A stretch of DNA of 64,000 bases from Gammaproteobacteria bacterium (GTDB taxonomy: Bacteria; Pseudomonadota; Gammaproteobacteria; Granulosicoccales; Granulosicoccaceae): positions 30,234 to 94,233 of the forward strand of contig PDPU01000027.1 of the NCBI GenBank assembly GCA_002746645.1, given 5' to 3'. Below, piece after piece: positions 1-8,072 of the stretch. Numbering within the stretch: the stretch's first letter is position 1; every line of letters begins with the position of its first letter. A model generated the notes under the pieces. The model made no database searches. It saw only the letters and a list, made by a program, of their open reading frames with translations, and was not told where the DNA came from. Both the position numbers and the translations under genes were made by a program.

Positions 1-1396
1 TGATGAATTCTATCGCCAGCACTCCACCGGGCGTCAGCCCCTGGTGCACGAGCAGTCGTGTGTTGGTCTGTGCGGCCGGCTGAAGACGCGCCAACCCCGC
101 CCTGGCATCGTTGCCGACCTGTCCTCCCGCCTGTGCGGCGCGCGCGTAGTATTCACCTGCCGCCTGCCGGTTGCCCTGTCGCTCGGCGAACCGCCCGAGT
201 GCGAGCTGCGCTTCTCCCGTGGGCAGGAGTTTCATGCTGCGCTGATAATCGGCAAGCGCTGCCGCCTGATTACCCTCGGCTTCGTTGATCTTGCCGCGCT
301 GCAGGTAGTAGTAGTAGAACTGCGGATTCAGGCTGATGGCCTTGTCGTAATGCGCGCGCGCGGCGCGCGTGTTGCCTTCCGTACGTGTGATGTCACCCAG
401 CAGCGAATGAAAATGCCCTTCGCGCGGCTCGATGCGAATCGCCTGGCGCACGAGTTTCTCGGCTCCGCTCTTGTTGTTCTTCGCCAGCGCGGCCTGCGCC
501 TGTTCGTAGAGTTCGTAGGCCTTCTCGGTCTTGCGAAGCGTGCCGATGTTCTTGAGATAACGGTCGGCGCCACGGTTGCCCGTATGCGGAAGAGCCGCTG
601 CCGTTTCGATGTTCTTGCGCACCCGTTCTTCCGACGGCGGGTGCGAAGCAAAGAGCTTCGAAAAGGCATCATTCGAGCGTCCTTCGGACAGTTCGACGAA
701 GGTCCGCTGCAGATCCACCGCGCCCTCCGGGTCATAGCCCGAGCGCGCCATGTATTCCATTCCGTAACGATCAGCCTCGAGTTCGGCCCCGCGCCCGTAG
801 CGGCTGTTGATCAGTTGCGCGCCCACCGAGGAGACGAGTTGTGCCTCCTGCCCGTAACCCTCACGTGCACCGATCACGGAAGCGGTAATGACACCGAGCT
901 GCAGTCCGAGTCCGCGCGTCTGGCCCTGGGCGCCGTGCCGGGCCGCTGCGTGCACGATTTCGTGACCGAGTACCGCAGCCAGTTCGGACTCATCCTTGAG
1001 TTCGGTGAGGAGGCCACGGTTGATGCTGATCTTGCCCCCCGGCAAGGCCCAGGCGTTGGGCGTCGAATCGTTGATGACGTGGAACTCGTAGGGCAGCTTG
1101 CGATCACTCTTTGCCGCGATTCGCTGACCGACCTCATTGACGTAGGCCTGCACCTGCGGATCGACCACGTAGTCACCACCCTGTGCCTGACGCAGCGGCA
1201 GGTACTGTGTCTTGCCGACGTCGAGTTCCCAGTCTTCCGAGACCAGCACGACTTCCCGATCACCGGTGACCGGATTGACCGAGCAGGCAGAGACCACGAC
1301 GGCGAGAGCAAGCGCGGCTGCACCGGCCCGGAACATCGAGGCGCTGGCCAGGATTCCGCTGAGAAACGCGCTCAGGGAGCGTGTCGAAGGGTTCAT
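1..1396 (-). CDS. M48-family metalloprotease lipoprotein with TPR repeats (C-terminus beyond window)
   Basis: Zinc metalloprotease expected in the periplasm, resembling the BepA/YfgC class that controls outer-membrane protein assembly. The N-terminus is a lipoprotein signal (ALALAVVVSAC, lipid-modified Cys about residue 38). The catalytic HEXXH motif reads HEIVH at residues 145-149, and the downstream Glu ligand lies in GAELEADRYG. After the protease domain come TPR-like helices (about residues 280-440), as in BepA. The start ATG is at 1396. The reading frame is still open at base 1, so the last residues are outside the window. It is divergent from the lipoprotein gene that begins at 1566. 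The family call is firm; the equivalence to BepA is inferred from the M48+TPR layout. Confidence 0.9.
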   Translation of the reverse strand, partial: MNPSTRSLSAFLSGILASASMFRAGAAALALAVVVSACSVNPVTGDREVVLVSEDWELDVGKTQYLPLRQAQGGDYVVDPQVQAYVNEVGQRIAAKSDRKLPYEFHVINDSTPNAWALPGGKISINRGLLTELKDESELAAVLGHEIVHAAARHGAQGQTRGLGLQLGVITASVIGAREGYGQEAQLVSSVGAQLINSRYGRGAELEADRYGMEYMARSGYDPEGAVDLQRTFVELSEGRSNDAFSKLFASHPPSEERVRKNIETAAALPHTGNRGADRYLKNIGTLRKTEKAYELYEQAQAALAKNNKSGAEKLVRQAIRIEPREGHFHSLLGDITRTEGNTRAARAHYDKAISLNPQFYYYYLQRGKINEAEGNQAAALADYQRSMKLLPTGEAQLALGRFAERQGNRQAAGEYYARAAQAGGQVGNDARAGLARLQPAAQTNTRLLVHQGLTPGGVLAIEFI

Positions 1397-1565
1397 GCTT
1401 CTGATCCATGCTGGTGACTGTTGCGCCGAAGTGTACCGCAGGTACATTGCCGCCTCCTGCGACGATGATATGCTCGGCCCTGTCGAAGCCACCGGTCAGC
1501 CTTCCTGCCCGGGCCATGTCATTTCGCGCTCTCGACCCACTGCTTCACGACGGAGTGCCACGCCG

Positions 1566-2477
1566 TTGAAACGTCTCCTTCCATTGCTTCTGATTCTCTG
1601 TGTTTCGATGCTCGTGGGCGCCTGCCTCAACAACAGGTTCGTCGTCGGTACGCTCTACAACCGCATCGACAATCAGATGCGCAAGGCGTTCCACAAGCTT
1701 ACCCGTTTCGACGATGAACAGATCACGATGCTCGATGCACGCGTGCTCGCCTTCCACAACTGGCATCGCGAAGCCGAACTGCCGCGTTACGCCGCGCTTG
1801 CCGATGAGGTCGGTGCACACCTTGTCGACGACACCGTCAGCGACACTCTGGTGCAGCGCTGGTTCGACACGCTCGATACCTTCAGTCAGAACGTGCGCGC
1901 TTGCTACCCGGCGAATTTCTCGACACCGGTATTCCAGAGCCTCGACCAGGCCCAACTCGCGGACATTCGCGCTCGCCTCGAACGACGCCTGCAACGTTCG
2001 CGTAACCGCTACCGCAACGAGACACCCGAGGATCGCGTCGCGCGTCGCGTCGCGCGGATGAACACCTGGAGCCGGCGCATCGATCTCGAACTCCGACCCG
2101 ACCAACTCGAGATGCTTCGGGAAATGTTCCGCAACCAGAACGCACTGACACTCAAGTACTACGCCCTCTATGAAGTCTGGCTGAGCCGAATGTTTCGCCT
2201 CGCCGCTGCGCCCGTCACGGCGGAGAACACTGCGGCGCTCGATCGCCAGATGGCAAGTCTCTGGGGCATGCTCGAACGACAGTACCCCGATGAATGGCAG
2301 ACCAATCGCGAACTCTGGGAAACCACCCTGCACAAGCTGTTCGAGAGTTTCGACAGCGAGCAGCGCACCGCTTTCGGCACCTGGCTCGGCAGATTCGCGA
2401 ACAACCTGCGCCGGGTCTCGCGCAACGGCCCGGAGCGGGCACAGGACTACGACGCCGCACTCGGCTGCATGCCCTGA
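1566..2477 (+). CDS. DUF6279-like lipoprotein
   Basis: Predicted 303-residue outer-membrane lipoprotein of unknown function. I chose a TTG start because it gives a clean lipoprotein signal: basic KR, hydrophobic LLPLLLILCVSM, then lipobox LVGAC with Cys20. A GGAG lies about ten bases upstream. The nearest in-frame ATG upstream would bury the signal peptide. The mature part is helical and rich in Arg, Glu and aromatic residues (for example RFDDEQITMLDARVLAFHNWHR), which I recognise as the DUF6279 type. It converges with dusC and their 3' ends overlap by 31 bp. Confidence 0.72.
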   Translation: MKRLLPLLLILCVSMLVGACLNNRFVVGTLYNRIDNQMRKAFHKLTRFDDEQITMLDARVLAFHNWHREAELPRYAALADEVGAHLVDDTVSDTLVQRWFDTLDTFSQNVRACYPANFSTPVFQSLDQAQLADIRARLERRLQRSRNRYRNETPEDRVARRVARMNTWSRRIDLELRPDQLEMLREMFRNQNALTLKYYALYEVWLSRMFRLAAAPVTAENTAALDRQMASLWGMLERQYPDEWQTNRELWETTLHKLFESFDSEQRTAFGTWLGRFANNLRRVSRNGPERAQDYDAALGCMP

Positions 2478-3499
2478 GCGACATTCCGGGTAACATTTGT
2501 GGGAGCGTTCAGGTCCGCATCAGCCGCCCTGGCCGCGGGGGCATCGGAGGAAACACCGGCGGGAACATCGAAAGCCGCATCGATCGAAGCGATGTCATGC
2601 AGGGTGCGGATGCGCGAGAAGAGTTCGGCGGCTTCGGGGTAGTGACGCTTGAGGTAGGCAAGCCACTGCTTGGTGCGGTTGCCGACATGACGCGGGCTAC
2701 CGCTGTCACTCTGATGAAACTGCTCGCGAACATGCCGTTTCACGGCCTCCCACTGCATCGCCGGCAAGGCGCCGCCAGCATGGACGCGCAGCGCAAGATC
2801 CGGTGCTGCCAGTGCACCACGACCGAGCATGAGATGCCGACAACCACTGCTCGCGAGTGCGCGGGTGGCGTCTTCGGGTGTCCAGATCTCACCGTTGATG
2901 AAGGTAGTGTCAAGGAAGGGCTCGCTCATGACGCACGCGACCAGGTGCCAGTGCGCCGGTGGCCGGTAACCATCGGCGCGCGTGCGCGCATGGATGGCAA
3001 GTTCGTCGGCACCGGCAGCGCGCACCCCCGCCACCACCGATTCGAACAACGCCGGGCTTTCATGGCCGAGACGAATCTTCACGGTCACCGGCGCATCTCC
3101 GGCGACCACCTGCACCACCGCATCGACCAACTCGCGTACTCGTTCGGGTTTCCGCAGGAGAATGGAGCCACCCATGCTGTTGTTGACCGTCTTCACCGGA
3201 CAGCCGAAATTCAGGTCGACACCGGGAGCGCCCATGTCCACGACACGGCGTGCGTTGGCGGCCATGGCAGCAGGGTCACTGCCAAGCAGCTGCACGTACA
3301 CCGGCACGCCGGAAGGCGTCAGCCCGGCCGCCTCGAGTTCGGGGCAGAGCCTCAGGAACACACGTTCGGGCAAGCGCACATCGGTGACGCGCACGAACTC
3401 GGTCACGGCGCGGCAGTAGCCGCCGATGGCGGTCAGACGCCGGCGCATGGCGGCGTCGATCACGCCTTCCATCGGTGCGAGCACGATACGGGGTGTCAT
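2447..3499 (-). CDS. dusC: tRNA-dihydrouridine(16) synthase DusC
   Basis: FMN enzyme that reduces a uridine to dihydrouridine in the tRNA D-loop (U16 for DusC). The protein is 350 residues, starting MTPRIVLAPMEGVID, which carries the conserved APM flavin-binding start of Dus proteins. The catalytic cysteine sits in DLNFGCPVKTVN, as in the family. KIRLG and HARTR (FMN/phosphate contacts) and LMLGRGALAAPDL (phosphate-binding loop) are also present. DusC rather than DusA or DusB is suggested by overall resemblance (FGCPVKTVN, WLAYLKRHYP). The C-terminus has an Ala/Asp-rich tail. The start codon is 21 bp from the divergent start of the S1 protein, leaving little room for separate leaders. Confidence 0.9.
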   Translation of the reverse strand: MTPRIVLAPMEGVIDAAMRRRLTAIGGYCRAVTEFVRVTDVRLPERVFLRLCPELEAAGLTPSGVPVYVQLLGSDPAAMAANARRVVDMGAPGVDLNFGCPVKTVNNSMGGSILLRKPERVRELVDAVVQVVAGDAPVTVKIRLGHESPALFESVVAGVRAAGADELAIHARTRADGYRPPAHWHLVACVMSEPFLDTTFINGEIWTPEDATRALASSGCRHLMLGRGALAAPDLALRVHAGGALPAMQWEAVKRHVREQFHQSDSGSPRHVGNRTKQWLAYLKRHYPEAAELFSRIRTLHDIASIDAAFDVPAGVSSDAPAARAADADLNAPTNVTRNVAQGMQPSAAS

Positions 3500-3520
3500 G
3501 ACGCTACACTCTACGTCAGG

Positions 3521-4210
3521 ATGAAGACCAATAGCGACACGCAGAACAATACCGACACCGAAGCGGCCGCCTTGCCCCTGCTGCAACCCGGCGAATGTGG
3601 CTCGCTGCGCGTGGTCGACATCAACGACAACGGTGTCTGGCTCGATCAGGGACTCCCCGAAGACCTGTTCATGCCCTGGGCCGAACAGCGCCGCCCACGC
3701 GAGATCGGCCAGTACGAAACCGTGCTCGTGTACCGTGACAACAGCGGTCGCCTCGCCGCCTCGAGCCGGATCGATCATCACCTTGACGACCGTCCGGCGG
3801 GTTTTCAGCCCTGGGACAAGGTTTCGCTGCTGGTCTTTCAGCGCACCGACCTCGGCTTCAAGGCCGTGATCGACAACCGGGCCATCGGCCTCCTCTACAA
3901 GGACGAAGTATTCCGAACCCTGCGCGTGGGTCAGCGGGTGCCGGGTTACGTCAAGCGCATTCGCGAGGACGGCCGCATCGATCTGAGCCTGCAACCACGC
4001 TCGCGCGAACTCACCGATCAGCTCGAACGGCAGGTCCTCGAACGCCTCACCGAACACGGTGGCCGGCTCGACCTCAGCGATGGCTCGCCGCCGGAGGCCA
4101 TACGCGAGGCCTTCGGCACCAGCAAGAAGGCCTTCAAGCGGGCACTTTCTTCCCTGTACAAGTCGCGGCGCATCGTCATCGAGCGCGACCACATCCGCCT
4201 GCCCGACTGA
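3521..4210 (+). CDS. CvfB-like S1 RNA-binding protein
   Basis: 229-residue protein of the CvfB/YitL family: tandem S1-like beta-barrels followed by a C-terminal winged helix. Visible S1-type segments are GECGSLRVVDINDNGVWLDQG near residue 25 and VGQRVPGYVKRIREDGRIDLSL near 145. The winged-helix end is AFGTSKKAFKRALSSLYKSRRIVIERDHIRL. Family members bind RNA and affect virulence-factor or toxin expression in firmicutes; the role in proteobacteria is unclear. AGG directly abuts the ATG, so the ribosome-binding site is poor. A TACACT hexamer at 3505-3510 could be a -10 element giving a very short leader. The gene lies 15 bp ahead of the YlqF gene and is probably co-transcribed with it. Confidence 0.85.
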   Translation: MKTNSDTQNNTDTEAAALPLLQPGECGSLRVVDINDNGVWLDQGLPEDLFMPWAEQRRPREIGQYETVLVYRDNSGRLAASSRIDHHLDDRPAGFQPWDKVSLLVFQRTDLGFKAVIDNRAIGLLYKDEVFRTLRVGQRVPGYVKRIREDGRIDLSLQPRSRELTDQLERQVLERLTEHGGRLDLSDGSPPEAIREAFGTSKKAFKRALSSLYKSRRIVIERDHIRLPD

Positions 4211-4225
4211 AAGAGACGCAAGACC

Positions 4226-5179
4226 ATGGCCATTCAGTGGTTCCCGGGGCACATGCACAAGGCCCGCAAGGAGCTGGCCGGATCGCTGCCCGATGCCGAC
4301 GCGCTGCTGATGATCCGCGATGCGCGCATTCCCTTCAGCAGTCACAACCCGATGCTCGAAAACCTTGCGCGAGAGCTGCCGGTGCTGAACGTGCTGACGC
4401 GCCGCGATCTCGCCGACGAACGGGCAACCGCTGTCTGGCTCGATGAACTCTCGAAGACCGACGACACGGATGCCATCGCCATCGTCGCAAGCGACCGTGA
4501 CGGCACGCGTGAGATACCGGCGCGTCTGCAGGCGCTGGTACCCGCTGCATCACGCTCGCGCGTGCGGCCCTGGCTGGTACTGGTGACGGGCATACCCAAC
4601 GTCGGCAAGTCCACCCTCATCAATACCCTGACGGGACGCAGCATCGCCGCCACGGGAAACGAGCCCGCCATCACCAGACGCCAGCAGGACGTTTCCCTGA
4701 ACGAGCGCTGGCGCCTGCGCGACACCCCCGGAATGCTCTGGCCCAGCGTCGATAACGAGGCCAGTGGGTATCGCCTCGCCGCCACCGGTGCCATCCGCGA
4801 CACGGCCATGGACAGTGCCGAGGTGGCGACCTGGTTGCTCGACTATCTCACCGCGACCTATGCCGAAAGGCTCAGAGCCCGCTACGGCGACACCCTGCCG
4901 ATCGACGACAGCGTCGCTGCGCTGGAATTCATCGGACGAGAGCGTGGTTGCCTCGGCAGCGGCGGCCTCGTCGACTTCGACCGTGCCGGCCGCCTGCTGC
5001 TTCAGGAATTCCGTTCGGGCACCCTGGGCGGCATGACGCTCGAAACACCCGCGATGCGCGATCGGGAACTCGCCGCAACGGAAAGGCGCTTGGCCGAACG
5101 CGAAGCGAAGCGCGCCCGGCGTCGCGATGCACGGCGCGCGGCGAGAAAGTCGGCGAAGGCTCGCGGACAAGGTCGATGA
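4226..5179 (+). CDS. ylqF: YlqF/RbgA-type circularly permuted ribosome-biogenesis GTPase
   Basis: 317-residue circularly permuted GTPase. It starts with the family signature IQWFPGHMHKARKE. The permuted order is visible: the G4 position comes first (VLTRRDL, residues 56-62), then G1 GIPNVGKST (122-130), then G3 DTPG (166-169). Relatives act late in large-subunit assembly in firmicutes and mitochondria. The G4 motif, normally NKxD, reads TRRD here, so guanine specificity may be altered. The C-terminal tail is strongly basic (KRARRRDARRAARKSAKAR), suiting rRNA contact. Its stop overlaps the start of the MFS gene (ATGA), so the two are translationally coupled. Confidence 0.88.
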   Translation: MAIQWFPGHMHKARKELAGSLPDADALLMIRDARIPFSSHNPMLENLARELPVLNVLTRRDLADERATAVWLDELSKTDDTDAIAIVASDRDGTREIPARLQALVPAASRSRVRPWLVLVTGIPNVGKSTLINTLTGRSIAATGNEPAITRRQQDVSLNERWRLRDTPGMLWPSVDNEASGYRLAATGAIRDTAMDSAEVATWLLDYLTATYAERLRARYGDTLPIDDSVAALEFIGRERGCLGSGGLVDFDRAGRLLLQEFRSGTLGGMTLETPAMRDRELAATERRLAEREAKRARRRDARRAARKSAKARGQGR

Positions 5180-6399
5180 ACGCGCCGCCCTCGGATACAG
5201 GCATGTCCCCCGGCTTGCCACGCACGATCTATCTGCTTTCGCTCTGCAACGCACTGCTCTACACCTGTGCGTCGCTGCTGATCACGATGTCGGCACTCAT
5301 CGGCTACGCGCTTGCCGAGGACAAACGCCTTGCGACACTGCCGATGGCCCTGCAGTTCCTGAGCGTTCTCGTCGGCAGCGTGCCGGCTTCGCTGGCCATG
5401 GGACGCTTCGGCCGCAAGGCCGGATTCCTGTTTGCGGGCTGCATCGGTGTTGCGGGCTCGCTGCTCGCACTCCACGCCCTGCAGCAGCAGAGCCTGTCGC
5501 TGTTCGCGCTGGCGAGCTGTTGTTTCGGCCTGTTCACGGCCTTCGCCAACTACTACCGCTTCACGGCAGCGGAGATCGTGCCACCCGCAAGGAAGAGCGT
5601 GGCCATTTCGATGGTCATGGCCGGTGGCGTCATTGCCGCCTTCATCGGCCCGAACCTCGCTCGTCTTGCCAGCAGCCTGTTCGAGTCGCAGCCTTTCGCC
5701 GGCCCCTTCGCCGTACTCGTCGCTGTCTATCTCACCACCATGGTACTCATTGCCTTCGCCGACCTGCCACCGCCACCACCGAAGCGGGCCGGCAGCGACA
5801 AGGGGCGACCGATCCTCGACATCGTTGCGCAGCCGGTGTTTGTCATCGCAGTGACCTGCCAGATGCTCGGCTACGCCACCATGAACTTCGTCATGGCATC
5901 CACGCCGCTGGCGATGCGCCTGCATGCCTTCGATTTTCACGCGACGGCCTTCGTCATCCAGTGGCACGTGTTCGCCATGTTCGCACCGTCCTTCGTTACC
6001 GGGCACCTGATCCGCCGTTTCGGCATGGTGCCGGTGCTCGGCACAGGCGCCCTGCTCGGCATCCTGACCGTGCTCGTGAATCTGCATGGCAAGACGCTCG
6101 CGCACTTCACGCTGGCGCTGGTCCTTCTCGGGGTGTGCTGGAACTTCCTCTACGTCGGTGGCACCACACTCATGACCGAGGCATACCGGGAGGAAGAAAA
6201 GTCGCGCGCTCAGGCCGCCAACGACCTCATGGTGTTCTCGTTGGTGTCCCTCACGGCGCTCTCGGCCGGCACCGTGCATCATGTGTTCGGCTGGCGCACC
6301 GTGAACATGGGGGTGCTGCCTTTTCTCGTGATCGCACTTGCCAGCGTGTTCTGGCTCCGGAGGCAACAGAAAACGGGCGTGTATCCCCAGACCGGGTGA
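5176..6399 (+). CDS. MFS transporter
   Basis: 407-residue inner-membrane protein with about 12 hydrophobic helices. A short loop between helices 2 and 3 carries GRFGRKAG, matching the MFS signature G-x3-D/G-R-x-G-R-R/K, and a second copy in the C-terminal half reads RRFGMV. The mid-protein cytoplasmic loop holds a PPPPP run near residue 195. Drug, metabolite or sugar specificity cannot be read from sequence; helices such as CWNFLYVGGTTLMTEAYREEEKSRAQAANDL resemble the YbfB/multidrug-like group. It overlaps the end of the YlqF GTPase gene by four bases. Confidence 0.85.
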   Translation: MNAPPSDTGMSPGLPRTIYLLSLCNALLYTCASLLITMSALIGYALAEDKRLATLPMALQFLSVLVGSVPASLAMGRFGRKAGFLFAGCIGVAGSLLALHALQQQSLSLFALASCCFGLFTAFANYYRFTAAEIVPPARKSVAISMVMAGGVIAAFIGPNLARLASSLFESQPFAGPFAVLVAVYLTTMVLIAFADLPPPPPKRAGSDKGRPILDIVAQPVFVIAVTCQMLGYATMNFVMASTPLAMRLHAFDFHATAFVIQWHVFAMFAPSFVTGHLIRRFGMVPVLGTGALLGILTVLVNLHGKTLAHFTLALVLLGVCWNFLYVGGTTLMTEAYREEEKSRAQAANDLMVFSLVSLTALSAGTVHHVFGWRTVNMGVLPFLVIALASVFWLRRQQKTGVYPQTG

Positions 6400-6499
6400 A
6401 ACGAGAACCCTGCCCTCAGGTAATGTTGCCGGCGGCCGATCGACGTGAGACGAGGGTCGCCGGCAACCGCATCGGCACCCCGAATCGGGATTCGATGTC

Positions 6500-6931
6500 G
6501 TGTATCCAGACCTCCGCCTTGCCACCGGTCAACCCTTGCCACTTCTCGCGCTGCTTGCATTGCTCGCAATGAATGGTTGCGGCGTATTCACCGATGACAC
6601 GGCAGCACGGGAAACCGAACGCGAACTCGCACTGCAACGCTGGCACCGTTGCATCAGCCGCAGCATCAGCCACGGTACCGGCCAGGTACCGCCGCCATCA
6701 GGCAATCCCGGCGCCACCCTTGCGATACATGGACTGCGCGTCACGAACAATTGTGAAGGGCACGAACGTGACGTGATCGCAAGCTACCCACCGCATCTCG
6801 CGAACCGAATTGCCCGTAAACTGTCAGAGCATCAGCGATCGCTTTATGCGGCACATCTGCAGCGCTCTGACGAAAGGCCCATGTTGAACAAGGCCCGTTT
6901 CGAGATCGAAGCACGACAGGGTGATCTGTGA
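6500..6931 (+). CDS. Small putative lipoprotein, unknown function
   Basis: About 143 residues, not recognised. The N-terminal hydrophobic stretch LPLLALLALLAMNGC looks like a lipoprotein signal with a weak lipobox (MNGC). The mature part has one Cys pair region (HRC...NNC) and ends with a charged helical tail. The GTG start used here is uncertain; in-frame TTG codons near 6515-6540 could serve instead. It sits 100 bp after the MFS gene and 60 bp before the FKBP gene, on the same strand. The call rests only on an open frame and a signal-like start. Confidence 0.5.
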   Translation: MYPDLRLATGQPLPLLALLALLAMNGCGVFTDDTAARETERELALQRWHRCISRSISHGTGQVPPPSGNPGATLAIHGLRVTNNCEGHERDVIASYPPHLANRIARKLSEHQRSLYAAHLQRSDERPMLNKARFEIEARQGDL

Positions 6932-6991
6932 CATAGTGCCGCGCTGTAGCTGCGTCGCACAGACTTTACCCACAACCCGCAAGGAATTATC

Positions 6992-7774
6992 GTGATCAAA
7001 CCCACCCTTCTGGCCTCTGCGCTGACGGCCACCCTGTCGCTTGCTGCCGTTCCCGTGCTTCACGCCCAGGACACGGCTGCTGATACAGCCACAACCGGAA
7101 CTGCTGGCACTGAAGCTTCTGGTACTGAAGCTTCCGGCACTGAAGCCGACGCTACCGAAGCTCCCGCTGTCGAAAGCGCGGACATCGATACCAGCACGCT
7201 GAGCTATGCCCTCGGCATGCTCATCGGCGAGAGCGTGGCCAACTTCGAAGAACTTGACTACGCACGTCTGGCCAAGGCCCTCGAAACCCAGCATCAGGGT
7301 GGCGAGACCGAAATGTCGATGATGGAAGCTCAGCAGACCATGGAGCAATACCAGATTGCCCAGACCGAAGCAGCCGCGGCGGAAGCCAAGGCCACGGGCG
7401 ACGCCTTCCTCGCGGAAAACGCTGCCCGCGAAGGTGTTCAGGTCACCGACAGCGGTCTGCAGTACGAAGTCCTCTCCGACGCCGAAGGCGACAAGCCCAC
7501 GAGCGAAGACACCGTCAAGGTGCACTACGAAGGCAAGCTCATCGACGGCACCGTATTCGATTCCTCGATCGAACGTGGCGAGCCGGCACAGTTCCCGCTC
7601 AAGGGTGTCATCCCCGGCTGGACCGAGGGGCTTCAGCTCATGCCCGTCGGCAGCAAGTACCGCTTCGTGATTCCGGCCGATCTCGCCTACGGCGATCGCG
7701 GTGCCGGTCAGGCCATCGGCCCGGGCGAAACCCTCATCTTCGACGTCGAACTGCTCGAAATCGTCAAGCAGTAA
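6992..7774 (+). CDS. Periplasmic FKBP-type peptidyl-prolyl isomerase (FkpA/Mip type)
   Basis: 260-residue prolyl isomerase that assists folding of exported proteins. The signal peptide ends LHAQ|DTAAD. A low-complexity Thr/Glu/Ala linker with 15-bp repeats follows (TEASG units). Next come the helical FKBP_N dimerisation region (SYALGMLIGES to about residue 150) and the FKBP catalytic domain (VKVHYEGKLIDGTVFDSS, FPLKGVIPGWTEGL, SKYRFVIPADLAYGDRG, LIFDVELLEI). The start is GTG, supported by AAGGA six bases upstream. A rho-independent terminator follows at 7806-7833. Confidence 0.93.
   Translation: MIKPTLLASALTATLSLAAVPVLHAQDTAADTATTGTAGTEASGTEASGTEADATEAPAVESADIDTSTLSYALGMLIGESVANFEELDYARLAKALETQHQGGETEMSMMEAQQTMEQYQIAQTEAAAAEAKATGDAFLAENAAREGVQVTDSGLQYEVLSDAEGDKPTSEDTVKVHYEGKLIDGTVFDSSIERGEPAQFPLKGVIPGWTEGLQLMPVGSKYRFVIPADLAYGDRGAGQAIGPGETLIFDVELLEIVKQ
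7106..7150 (+). repeat. Three 15-bp tandem repeats inside the FKBP gene
   Basis: Units of the form ggcactgaagcttct at 7106-7120, 7121-7135 and 7136-7150 (the last diverged). They encode GTEAS-like repeats in the linker between the signal peptide and the dimerisation domain. Confidence 0.85.
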
Positions 7775-7805
7775 GCCAGCGCGAGCCAGAACACACCAAA
7801 ACGAG

Positions 7806-7833
7806 GCGCCCGGCACTTGTGTCGGGCGCTTTT
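7806..7833 (+). terminator. Rho-independent terminator after the FKBP gene
   Basis: Left arm GCGCCCGGC (7806-7814), loop ACTTGT, right arm GTCGGGCGC (7821-7829) with one G-T pair, followed by TTTT. It lies 31 bp after the FKBP stop codon. Confidence 0.85.
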
Positions 7834-8072
7834 GCATGTGGGGCTGTGCGCTGGCGGCAGCCTGGCACTCTCGAGAGATGGCTCATGCCGAACGTTTCGA
7901 ACACCGCTGGTTTCACCAAGCAGTGACAATCGCCCCGGTACGACTGCGACGCGAAGCTGGCCTTGCCGCCAGGATGACGTAACCACGCAGGGTCTGCTCG
8001 CCGATGTCATGGCAGGTTTCCTTGTATGCCGGCGCGTTCGTGCTTCGGCAAGCGCAAGGTCAATGGGCTGAT

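Noticed and set aside
44..1417. Long plus-strand open frame opposite the M48 protease gene
   Set aside because: The minus-strand frame has a lipoprotein signal, HEXXH and TPR motifs. The plus frame has no recognisable domain and is a shadow caused by high GC.
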